Assembly (NCBI GenBank): GCA_030627145.1 | Contig: DAOUSQ010000009.1 | Location: 1 to 15,064, forward strand | DNA from: Syntrophomonadaceae bacterium | Lineage (GTDB): Bacteria > Bacillota_B > Syntrophomonadia > Syntrophomonadales > Syntrophomonadaceae | Length of the DNA stretch: 15,064 bases | Reading direction: 5' to 3' | Shown: in pieces, positions 1 through 6,425 of the stretch | Numbering within the stretch: position 1 is the stretch's first letter | How the letters are laid out: each line of letters starts with the position of its first letter | The notes under the pieces: model-generated | The model's input: only the letters and a program-made list of their open reading frames with translations | The model's database searches: none | Told to the model about the DNA's origin: nothing | Position numbers and translations under genes: made by a program

Positions 1-75
1 AATACGATATATAAGCACATTAAGAAAAGACCCAAAAACCAGCCCGGTAATAAACAAGAGAATACCAATAAGCAC
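1..75 (-). CDS. pilD: Prepilin peptidase (type IV), N-terminal fragment cut by window edge
   Basis: Reading leftwards from a GTG at 75, the open frame gives 25 residues to the window edge, including GLVFGSFLNVLIYRI. The G-S-F-L-N-V-x-I-Y-R pattern is the hallmark of the first membrane segment of type IV prepilin peptidases (A24 family), which cleave the leader of prepilins at the inner face of the membrane and usually N-methylate the new N-terminus. An in-frame TAA lies immediately before the GTG, so no start further upstream is possible. The Shine-Dalgarno match (GAGTGAG) is weak. The catalytic aspartates and any CxxC zinc motif lie outside the window. The gene diverges from the PilT-type ATPase at 280 and would process the two prepilins found here. 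The family call is fairly secure despite the short length; completeness cannot be judged. Confidence 0.8.
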   Translation of the reverse strand, partial: MLIGILLFITGLVFGSFLNVLIYRI

Positions 76-279
76 TTAAACTCACTCTTTTCTTGATACT
101 GATAGATAACCTGTATGTCTCGACCCATAACTCAATTCCATTATATTCTTTTTTTGTCCTTTCTTGTATAAATACTGATAATATGATTAACAATTTAATG
201 ATAGTATAACAAAATATGCATATATTGACATTACTACAGGAACAGTAGTATTAAGATATTGTTCAGGAGGTAAAATCCG
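76..279. promoter_or_regulatory. Divergent pilD/pilT intergenic region
   Basis: This 204-bp AT-rich gap separates the divergent pilD and pilT-type genes and should hold promoters for both. A good candidate for the rightward gene is TTGACA at 225-230, then 18 bp, then TATTAA at 249-254, which would start transcription about 20 nt before the ATG at 280. For the leftward gene there is a TATAAT on the minus strand (140-145) without a convincing -35 box. These are visual matches only. Confidence 0.45.
265..270 (+). promoter_or_regulatory. Ribosome binding site of stand-alone pilT
   Basis: AGGAGG is a full match to the anti-Shine-Dalgarno, with nine bases between it and the ATG at 280. It fixes the start of this gene. 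Confidence 0.85.
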
Positions 280-1320
280 ATGGCTATTGACTTTACATAC
301 CTATTACAACAGGCAGTAACCCGAGAAGCTTCTGATTTACATCTCAGTCCCGGCTCAGTACCTATGTTGAGAATTAACAGTTCCTTAGAATACCTTGACT
401 TTCCTATTATATCTCCTGAAGATACCCCTTCATTAACCAAACAGATTCTCAATCAGGAACAATATAATTTCTTTATAGGAGAGGGAGATATAGATATTTC
501 CTATTGCTGCCCGGGAACAGGAAACTTCCGGATAAATATCTACCGGCACTCTGGAACTATCGGTATTGCCTGCAGAATAATCAATAACACAATACCTACC
601 ATTGAATCCCTGCACCTGCCAGCAGCAGTTGCCACACTGGCACGAAGCCTCGGTGGTCTTATTCTTGTTACCGGTCCAACCGGCAGTGGAAAATCCACTA
701 CTCTGGCAGCTATGATAGACTTAATTAATGAAGAAAAAGCCTGTCATATCATCACACTGGAAGACCCCATAGAATATATCCATAAAAACAAAAAAAGCCT
801 TATAACCCAGAGGGAAATAGGCCGTGACAGCAAGAATTTTTCCAAAGCCCTGCATTCTGCCCTGCGCCAGGACCCGGATATAATTATGGTAGGCGAAATG
901 CGAGACTTAGAAACAATGTCTATTACCATTACTGCAGCAGAAACAGGTCATCTTGTATTAACTACACTGCACACTTCGAATGCTCCCCAATCCATCGACC
1001 GGATAATCGATGTCTTCCCTCCCCACCAACAGCAGCAGATAAGGACACAGCTTTCCAGCAGCCTTACCGGGATAATATCTCAGCGCCTCCTTCCACGAAA
1101 AGATGGTAGAGGAAGAATTGTTGCAGTGGAAACCCTGGTCGCTACCCCTGCAGCACGCAACCTCATAAGGGAAGGAAAAACCCACCAGCTGCATTCAACT
1201 ATGCAAACCGGCTCAAAGTACGGAATGCAGACTATGAATGCCTGTCTGAAAAATCTGTGGGAAAATGGATTAATTGATTCAGATACAGCTATGAGATATG
1301 GGATGGATGCTGATAGCTAA
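280..1320 (+). CDS. pilT: PilT-family type IV pilus retraction ATPase, stand-alone copy
   Basis: A 346-residue, full-length PilT-type secretion ATPase. The hexameric family hydrolyses ATP at the cytoplasmic face of the pilus machine to depolymerise pilin and retract the fibre. The N-terminal PAS-like part carries ASDLHLSPGS (about 17-26) and the C-terminal RecA-like part has Walker A GPTGSGKST (132-140), Asp box ITLEDPIEY (158-166), Walker B DPDIIMVGEMRD (198-209) and His box AETGHLVLTTLHT (220-232). The C-terminal AARNLIRE (291-298) corresponds to the AIRNLIRE motif that marks PilT rather than PilB. The start has an AGGAGG site. Unlike the second pilT at 3332-4384, this copy is outside the pilBTC run and on the opposite strand, so it is probably expressed separately and could be a PilU-like accessory retraction ATPase or one with another timing. 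Nothing in the visible motifs suggests loss of activity. Confidence 0.95.
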   Translation: MAIDFTYLLQQAVTREASDLHLSPGSVPMLRINSSLEYLDFPIISPEDTPSLTKQILNQEQYNFFIGEGDIDISYCCPGTGNFRINIYRHSGTIGIACRIINNTIPTIESLHLPAAVATLARSLGGLILVTGPTGSGKSTTLAAMIDLINEEKACHIITLEDPIEYIHKNKKSLITQREIGRDSKNFSKALHSALRQDPDIIMVGEMRDLETMSITITAAETGHLVLTTLHTSNAPQSIDRIIDVFPPHQQQQIRTQLSSSLTGIISQRLLPRKDGRGRIVAVETLVATPAARNLIREGKTHQLHSTMQTGSKYGMQTMNACLKNLWENGLIDSDTAMRYGMDADS

Positions 1321-1371
1321 CCTGTTATCCAGCAAAATCCTCTACTTTATTATCTCTGACTGATATGGCAA

Positions 1372-1493
1372 TTCCAGCACCCATAATTCCTCGGAATACT
1401 AGAGCAACAGAAACAGTCTACCTTGTACTGACTACCTTATATATCCTAAATGCTCAAAAAAAGGCATAGACCGGAAACACCGTCCCGGTCCCA
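1372..1493 (+). pseudogene. Decayed pilT-like fragment
   Basis: Downstream of the intact pilT, codons 1404-1454 read ATETVYLVLTTLYILNA, matching the His-box region AAETGHLVLTTLHTSNA of the neighbour at 11 of 17 residues. By my hand alignment the DNA (1404-1454 against 934-984) agrees at 34 of 51 positions without gaps. The likeness seems to continue after a one-base frame shift: TAGACCGGA at 1468-1476 against TCGACCGGA in the intact gene. A stop codon (1467-1469) ends the first frame. Upstream, ATGGCAATTCC (1372-1382) resembles ATGTCTATTAC in the intact gene, but an insertion separates it. This looks like the fossil of a tandem or ectopic duplicate. Boundaries are approximate. Confidence 0.6.
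1454..1490 (-). terminator. Possible terminator of the pilin gene
   Basis: On the minus strand an inverted repeat GACCGG / CCGGTC (1490-1485 and 1474-1469) is followed six bases later by a run of seven T (complement of 1456-1462). It lies about 60 bases beyond the pilin stop codon. The stem is short, the loop is 10 nt and the T-run is not adjacent, so this is a weak candidate. The sequence also overlaps the pilT fossil. Confidence 0.35.
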
Positions 1494-1547
1494 AATTAAA
1501 TCCTAAAGTAATCCTGAATATAATAACTATTATTTTATTTACTAATT

Positions 1548-1889
1548 TTATCCGTTTGCTACAACGCCAGCAGTGACTTCATAAGCAGTATATCCTGTAG
1601 GTGCAGTAGGTACTGCATCTAAATAACCTTCAGATATTACATCGTCGAAAGAATTGACATCATCTGGTTCTACATCTTCCATAACACAATATAAATCAAC
1701 TGCATTCTGTAGCATCCTTAAATTTGCATCATTTGCATCTCCTCTTGCATCACTTAGTACACCTGTAAACTTCGGCACAGCCAGACCTGCCAGTAAAGCC
1801 AGTATCGCCATAACAACTATCAATTCTACCAGGGTAAACCCTTTTTGATTGCTTTTTCTTTTCATCATTTTACGAATTTTCATTAACAC
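1548..1889 (-). CDS. pilA: Type IV major prepilin
   Basis: A 113-residue prepilin. The basic leader ends at G17, followed by FTLVELIVVMAILALLAGLA, the class III cleavage and methylation site (Phe+1, Glu+5) and hydrophobic assembly helix. The mature protein is about 96 residues, close to small PilA/PulG-like subunits. The globular part is strikingly acidic (many D/E between mature 30 and 90, very few K/R), has a single Cys (in DLYCVM), so no disulfide loop, and ends in a small Gly/Ala/Val/Thr-rich tail. The GTG at 1889 is seven bases from GGAGG; an in-frame ATG at 1883 is the alternative, giving a leader two residues shorter. It has its own promoter and sits last in the pilus gene run, as expected of the most abundant subunit. 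It would be cleaved by the PilD at the left edge. The major-pilin assignment rests on position, promoter and RBS strength. Confidence 0.9.
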   Translation of the reverse strand: MLMKIRKMMKRKSNQKGFTLVELIVVMAILALLAGLAVPKFTGVLSDARGDANDANLRMLQNAVDLYCVMEDVEPDDVNSFDDVISEGYLDAVPTAPTGYTAYEVTAGVVANG

Positions 1890-1895
1890 TTTATT

Positions 1896-1901
1896 ACCTC
1901 C
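1896..1901 (-). promoter_or_regulatory. Ribosome binding site of the pilin gene
   Basis: On the minus strand the sequence reads GGGGGAGGTAATAAAGTG. GGAGGT lies seven bases from the GTG at 1889 and thirteen from the ATG at 1883, so spacing favours the GTG. Confidence 0.7.
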
Positions 1902-1940
1902 CCCATTATTAATTTAAAAAACACCTGAGAACTCTTTTGT

Positions 1941-1983
1941 ATTATATCAAAATTCCCCCCTCTTAAGTGTTTTATAATAAGAG
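1941..1983 (-). promoter_or_regulatory. Extended -10 promoter of the pilin gene with upstream dyad
   Basis: On the minus strand TGATATAAT (1949-1941) is a perfect TATAAT with a TGn extension, about 45-50 nt before the GTG. No good -35 is seen. Just upstream, an inverted repeat CTCTTA (1960-1965) / TAAGAG (1978-1983) covers the place of the -35 and could bind a regulator. The promoter call is reasonable; the operator is speculative. Confidence 0.6.
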
Positions 1984-2090
1984 TTTAGTATTAACTACAC
2001 CAGCTTCTCCTATATAAAAATAAAATTCCTTTTGTTACATAATATAGCATATTACCATAAAAAAGCACAACTTTTTCTGGGCTGATAGTC

Positions 2091-3302
2091 CTAACCCCCA
2101 ACCAGGTTCATTATTTCAAACATAGGCAGAAGTGTAGCAACTACTATCCCACCTATAAGGACTGCTACAACCATGATCATTAATGGCTCTACAATACTCA
2201 TCATGGCATCTACCATATACATAACTTCACGGTCAAAATAGTCTGACATTCTAATAAGCATATCATCCAGTGCCCCAGTTTCCTCTCCAACCGCTATCAT
2301 CTGGGTAACCATAGGCTCAAATACCCCTGTCTCTTCCAGTGGTACACTAATAGAATCTCCTTCCGTTATACTGGCACGGGACGTATGTATTGCCCTGCTA
2401 ATAACTGCATTACCCACTATATCTTCAACTACTTCCAGGGCCTGCAGTACTGGTATACCTGACCTTACCAGGGTCCCCATCGTTCTGGCAAAACGGGCTA
2501 CTATAATACGGGAAATAGTCTTGCCAATTACCGGTAAATGCAAATACAGGTTATCAACAAACATTCTTCCACTGGAAGTCTTAGTCCATCTTTTTATCAA
2601 AAAGATAATTAATGCAATTCCCGGAACAAGGTACATCCAGCCCTTTCTTAAAATCGTACTTACTGTAAGCAGTATTCGTGTAGGTAATGGAAGTTCCACT
2701 CCTGCTGATTGGAACATACCAATAAAAGTGGGCATAATAACTGTTATAATAAAGGTCACGACAACGACTGCAAATATACTAATAATAATCGGATAAATGG
2801 AGGCTCCTTTTACTTTGGAGTTTATTTCCTGTTCTCTTTCCAGGTGACCGCTGAGCCTGTCCAATACTGCTTCCAGTACTCCTCCGAGTTCACCGGCACG
2901 GACCATACTGGTATATATTTTGGGAAACACGCCAGGATGCTTAGATACTGCTTCCCACAAGGGCAGACCTTCTTCTACATCATCTCGTACTTCGTGGATG
3001 GCTTTTTTCAGTCTTTTATTAGCGGTCTGCTCCTCCAGTATTCTTAAACATCTTAAGATAGATAAACCTGCCCCCATCATAGTAGAAAGCTGCCGGGTGA
3101 AGACTACCAGGTCTCTTGTACTAACCTTTTTGAAAGCAAGGTCAAATTTAATCTCCCGGCTGGACTGTTCCACTTTTTCCAGTGAAAGTATAAAATAATC
3201 CTGGTTAAGCAGACTTTTAATTACCGATTCTTTGTCTACTGCTTCCAGTGTCCCTTTTATCATTTTTCCCTGTCGGTCCCTTACACGGTATTCAAATTTC
3301 AG
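2091..3302 (-). CDS. pilC: Type IV pilus inner-membrane platform protein (CTG start)
   Basis: PilC/GspF platform protein, the polytopic inner-membrane core on which PilB and PilT act. Starting at an ATG (3263) gives 390 residues but omits the conserved N-terminus. The same frame runs 13 codons further upstream and encodes KFEYRVRDRQGK, exactly the opening expected in PilC. The only plausible initiator there is a CTG at 3302-3300, eight bases after a GGGGG Shine-Dalgarno run; an in-frame TGA lies at 3323-3321. From CTG the protein has 403 residues, normal for the family. Two GspF domains are visible, with membrane segments at roughly 170-193, 222-237 and 374-394, and the conserved GELGG and GEETGALD turns ending each cytoplasmic domain. 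It begins 29 nt after the pilT stop and is surely cotranscribed with pilBT. Identity is very secure; the CTG start is inferred. Confidence 0.95.
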   Translation of the reverse strand: MKFEYRVRDRQGKMIKGTLEAVDKESVIKSLLNQDYFILSLEKVEQSSREIKFDLAFKKVSTRDLVVFTRQLSTMMGAGLSILRCLRILEEQTANKRLKKAIHEVRDDVEEGLPLWEAVSKHPGVFPKIYTSMVRAGELGGVLEAVLDRLSGHLEREQEINSKVKGASIYPIIISIFAVVVVTFIITVIMPTFIGMFQSAGVELPLPTRILLTVSTILRKGWMYLVPGIALIIFLIKRWTKTSSGRMFVDNLYLHLPVIGKTISRIIVARFARTMGTLVRSGIPVLQALEVVEDIVGNAVISRAIHTSRASITEGDSISVPLEETGVFEPMVTQMIAVGEETGALDDMLIRMSDYFDREVMYMVDAMMSIVEPLMIMVVAVLIGGIVVATLLPMFEIMNLVGG

Positions 3303-3331
3303 GGTTTTTACCCCCTTTCTTCACAGTGTTT

Positions 3332-4384
3332 TTATACACCATCAGGTGTTATCATACGCTTTTGGGCCTCTTCAGCACTGATAATTCCCTGTTGGAGAAG
3401 AAGTTTTAATGATTTTTCCATGGTTATCATGCCAACTGAACTACCGGTCTGTATGGCAGAATATATCTGGTGAATCTTATTTTCTCTAATAAGGTTCCTG
3501 ATTGCTGTGTTTGCTACCAGGACTTCAACCGCCGCTATTCTTCCTTTCTTATCTGCTCTGGGAAGCAACTGCTGGCTAATAATACCCTGGAGACAGTTGG
3601 AGAGCTGTATCCTTATTTGCTGCTGCTGGTGAGGGGGGAAAACATCTACTATACGTTCAACTGCCTGGTAGGCGCTTCCAGAATGGAGAGACCCCAGAAC
3701 CAGGTGCCCGGTTTCAGCAGCAGTAACCGCAATTGACATAGTCTCCAGGTCTCTCATCTCACCAACCATAATTACATCGGGGTCCTGCCTCAATGCAGCC
3801 CTTAAACCATCAGCAAAGGAAAAGGTATCTGTCCCCACTTCCCTCTGGTTTATAATACATCTGCCATGACGGTGCAGGTATTCTATAGGGTCTTCCAGGG
3901 TAAGAATGTTAACGCTCTTGGTGTGATTTAATAGATTTAACATGGCAGCTAGGGTAGTTGATTTTCCACTACCAGTCACTCCAGTTACCAGAATTAAACC
4001 TTTTTCTTTCATCGCTAATTCTGCTACTACCGGAGGCAGGTTTAAATCTTTTAATTCAGGTACTTTTATAGGAATAATACGGATTGCCGCAGCCCATGAA
4101 CCCCGCTGAATATATAGGTTCACCCTGAACCGGCCTACACCAGGAAGAGCATTGGAAAAATCTACCTGTCCACTCTCGTCTAAGACCTTTCTTGCCTTAT
4201 CATTGGGTATGATTTCTTCTCCAATTCTTTTAGTATCATCTGCTGTTAATACTTCATCACCTTTATAAGAAACAAGGCGTCCATTTATCCGGTACATTGG
4301 AGGCTGGAAAACAGTAATATGTATATCGGATGCTCCCATCTCCACACCCCTGGTCAATATCTCCTGTGCTCTAATATTTGCCAT
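3332..4384 (-). CDS. pilT: PilT-family pilus retraction ATPase, operon copy
   Basis: A 350-residue PilT ATPase that powers pilus retraction. Motifs: ASDIHITVFQ (18-27), Walker A GVTGSGKST (135-143), Asp box LTLEDPIEY (161-169), Walker B DPDVIMVGEMRD (201-212), His box AAETGHLVLGSLH (222-234) and the diagnostic AIRNLIRE (294-301). The start codon lies 3 nt after the pilB stop, with GGAGG inside the end of pilB, so translation is coupled to PilB. It is a clear paralogue of the stand-alone copy at 280-1320; differences include GVTG for GPTG in Walker A and LGSLHSGSA for LTTLHTSNA in the His box. The AIRNLIRE motif is fully canonical here and only near-canonical in the other copy, suggesting this is the principal retraction motor. 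All catalytic residues look intact. Confidence 0.96.
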   Translation of the reverse strand: MANIRAQEILTRGVEMGASDIHITVFQPPMYRINGRLVSYKGDEVLTADDTKRIGEEIIPNDKARKVLDESGQVDFSNALPGVGRFRVNLYIQRGSWAAAIRIIPIKVPELKDLNLPPVVAELAMKEKGLILVTGVTGSGKSTTLAAMLNLLNHTKSVNILTLEDPIEYLHRHGRCIINQREVGTDTFSFADGLRAALRQDPDVIMVGEMRDLETMSIAVTAAETGHLVLGSLHSGSAYQAVERIVDVFPPHQQQQIRIQLSNCLQGIISQQLLPRADKKGRIAAVEVLVANTAIRNLIRENKIHQIYSAIQTGSSVGMITMEKSLKLLLQQGIISAEEAQKRMITPDGV

Positions 4385-4387
4385 AGG

Positions 4388-6088
4388 CTATCCCTCCAGA
4401 AATACTGCTTTCATTACTTCTTCAAGGGAAGTAAGTCCCTGTCTGGCTTTATTGACTCCGTCCTGTTTAATTGTGATCATTCCCTGTTCTACCGCTACTT
4501 TTTCAATAACATCTTCATCATTTACTCCCTGGCTGATTAGTGCCCTGAGTTCAGGTCCCATGACCAGTAATTCATGCAGTGCTATCCGCCCCCGGTAACC
4601 CAGCTGGCGGCACATGTTACAGCCTCCCGGGCGGTAGAACTTTTTCCCGGCCTCTTCCGGTATTCCTAGTGTTACTGCTGTATCTCTGTCAAGAATATAT
4701 TGCTCCCGGCAGTTGGGGCATAATTTCCTTATTAGACGCTGTGATATTATCCCTGTTAGTGAAGAAACAAGCAAGAAATTCTCTATACCTATATCTTTTA
4801 ACCGGGCAACAGTCCCTGCTGCACTATTGGTATGCAAGGTAGAAAGAACCAGGTGTCCAGTAAGTGCTGCTTGCACTGCCAGTTCAGCGGTTTCGCTGTC
4901 TCGTATTTCTCCTACCATTATAATGTCAGGGTCCTGCCTTAATATGGAGCGCAGACCACTGGTAAACGTGAGCCCTGCCTTGGGATTAATCTGGACCTGA
5001 TTTATACCTGTAAGCGAATATTCTATAGGATCTTCAAGAGTAATAATGTTTTTATCTACAGAATTTATTTCACTCAGAACAGAATACAGTGTTGTAGTTT
5101 TACCAGAACCGGTAGGACCAGTAACCAACACCAGTCCATGAGACCGGTGAGATAAATTCAGGAGAAGCTCTTTGTTTTTCGAGCTTAAGCCAAGCTGTTC
5201 TATACGCATAAGGGCATTCAACCGGTCTAAAATACGCAGGGCTACCTTCTCCCCATAGATAATTGGCAGAGTAGACAGGCGAAAATCTACCTGCCGGTTT
5301 TCGATATTCATATTAAAACGGCCATCCTGAGGAATACGCCTTTCTGAAATATCAACTTCTGCCATAATTTTTAAACGTGATACTACTGCAGCAGCAACAC
5401 CTTTGGGCAGAGTCAATACTTCATACAGTTCTCCATCAATACGGAACCGTACCCTGACATTATCTTCCTGGGGTTCCAGATGAATATCACTGCAGCGCCC
5501 CTGGACAGCCTGTAACAAAATAGCATTAACCATACGAATAATAGGTGCATCATCATCAACATGCAGTGCCTGCTGGTTCCTGCGGGAATATGCAGCAGCC
5601 TTTGATTCCCTGTCCAGGTCTCCCAATATTCGTTCCATATCAGGATCCAACCGGAAAGCCAGGTACTGGCGAATCGCTGTTTCTATGTCTTTTTCACTTA
5701 CCAGAACTGGAATAACATCCATCCCGCTTGCCATTCTTACATCATCTATAGCCTGCTGGTCTAGAGGATCAGCCATTGCCAGGGTAAGAGTATTATTGCG
5801 ACGTGCTACTGGCAGAATTTTATTCCTGCGGATTAACTGAGGAGGAAGCAGTTTTACTACTTCAGAATCAATATCCATCCTGCTTAATTGTACTTTAGGA
5901 ATCCCCAGTATCAACTCCAGTGTCTCAACAAGCTGCTGCTCAGTTAAAACCCCTTTGTTTATTAATATTCGCCCCAGCTTTTCCCCGCTTTTGTTCTGCT
6001 CTTGAAGGGCTGAATTTAGCTGTTCTTCAGTTATCGCCCCACTTTCTAGAAGGATCTCACCAATCTTCTTCCGCCTGGATAAAGCCAT
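4388..6088 (-). CDS. pilB: Type IV pilus assembly ATPase with MshEN-type N-terminus
   Basis: PilB/GspE-family hexameric ATPase that drives pilus extension. The frame is open up to 6133, but the ATG at 6088 has GGGGAG six bases upstream and opens with MALSRRKK, so I take 566 residues. Residues 8-65 hold two tandem MshEN-type motifs (KIGEILLESG at 8-17 and KLGRILINKG at 37-46, 29 residues apart), the fold that binds c-di-GMP in MshE and some PilB proteins. The ATPase core has SDIHLEP (200-206), Walker A GPTGSGKTT (324-332), Asp box TLEDPIEY (350-357), Walker B DPDIIMVGEIRD (386-397) and His box TGHLVLSTLHT (410-420). Two CxxC pairs, CPNC (457-460) and CNMC (490-493), form the zinc site typical of PilB/GspE. 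It leads the pilB-pilT-pilC run. Confidence 0.97.
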   Translation of the reverse strand: MALSRRKKIGEILLESGAITEEQLNSALQEQNKSGEKLGRILINKGVLTEQQLVETLELILGIPKVQLSRMDIDSEVVKLLPPQLIRRNKILPVARRNNTLTLAMADPLDQQAIDDVRMASGMDVIPVLVSEKDIETAIRQYLAFRLDPDMERILGDLDRESKAAAYSRRNQQALHVDDDAPIIRMVNAILLQAVQGRCSDIHLEPQEDNVRVRFRIDGELYEVLTLPKGVAAAVVSRLKIMAEVDISERRIPQDGRFNMNIENRQVDFRLSTLPIIYGEKVALRILDRLNALMRIEQLGLSSKNKELLLNLSHRSHGLVLVTGPTGSGKTTTLYSVLSEINSVDKNIITLEDPIEYSLTGINQVQINPKAGLTFTSGLRSILRQDPDIIMVGEIRDSETAELAVQAALTGHLVLSTLHTNSAAGTVARLKDIGIENFLLVSSLTGIISQRLIRKLCPNCREQYILDRDTAVTLGIPEEAGKKFYRPGGCNMCRQLGYRGRIALHELLVMGPELRALISQGVNDEDVIEKVAVEQGMITIKQDGVNKARQGLTSLEEVMKAVFLEG

Positions 6089-6361
6089 AAATATCTCCCC
6101 TATTTTATTAGACGATTTCATTTCAATATACATAGAATATATTAAACTATCAGGATAATAATATAATCCCAGAAATTGTTCTTATTACTCTAAATTAATG
6201 CTCAACCCATTAGGATTATTATACTACTGGTATATCTCTAAAACTATACCACAATCTGCATTTTGGGGCATTTTCTCAGGAATCAAGAAATTAATTGTGA
6301 TTTTGGTTATAAGGTATACTCCTGTGATTTATTAAGAATATTTAAGTACAGATATTGCTCA

Positions 6362-6393
6362 TAAAAAAATTAAAGGGAAAACGGTAGTTTTCC
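6362..6393 (-). terminator. Intrinsic terminator after aroB
   Basis: On the minus strand GGAAAAC (6393-6387), a TACC loop and GTTTTCC (6382-6376) form a perfect 7-bp stem, followed by CTTTAATTTTTTT. It lies about 33 nt beyond the aroB stop and should end the aro operon before pilB. Confidence 0.75.
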
Positions 6394-6401
6394 TTCCACA
6401 T

Positions 6402-6425
6402 CTATTCTCTATTCTCTATTCTCTA
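6402..6425. repeat. Tandem heptad array (CTATTCT units) after aroB
   Basis: Three perfect copies of CTATTCT (6402-6422) plus CTA abut the aroB stop codon. The reverse complement of the same unit, AGAATAG, is arrayed on the other side of aroB at 7533-7567. Confidence 0.8.

Larger units (their letters stand above)
6089..6425. promoter_or_regulatory. pilB upstream region with promoter and dyad
   Basis: This gene-free gap between aroB and pilB holds the aroB terminator and heptad array at its right end. On the minus strand a TATAAT (6223-6218) is a likely -10 box giving a leader of roughly 120 nt before pilB; no clear -35 is seen. Five bases upstream of it lies a perfect 7-bp inverted repeat TGGTATA (6228-6234) / TATACCA (6245-6251) with a 10-bp spacer, in the usual place for an activator or repressor site. 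The rest is AT-rich without other structure I can name. Confidence 0.45.

Noticed and set aside
140..145. Definite promoter for pilD
   Set aside because: TATAAT is present on the minus strand but no -35 box is found at 16-19 bp, and such hexamers are common in AT-rich DNA. Kept only as a note in the intergenic entry.
1321..1547. Possible minus-strand gene fragment reading RGIMGAGIAISVRDNKVE
   Set aside because: The frame is short and has no start or matching neighbour, while the plus strand of the same stretch aligns with the adjacent pilT. Chance is the simpler explanation.
1548..1889. Conductive (e-pilin) candidate because of its small size
   Set aside because: The mature protein has only seven aromatic residues in 96, including Phe1, with gaps of more than 20 residues between some of them. 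That is too sparse for the usual aromatic-density criterion.
2059..2077. Terminator after pilC (AAAAAG/CTTTTT hairpin)
   Set aside because: The stem has a single G-C pair and no following T-run beyond the stem itself, so it would be too weak to call.
2521..3198. Plus-strand open frames opposite pilC (for example 2709-3047)
   Set aside because: They lie entirely within pilC on the other strand, lack ribosome binding sites and show no protein-like motif. They are shadows of pilC.
6089..6133. Longer PilB with 15 extra N-terminal residues (ATG at 6133)
   Set aside because: The ATG at 6088 has a proper ribosome binding site and the standard MALSRRKK opening, while the extension is not seen in the family.
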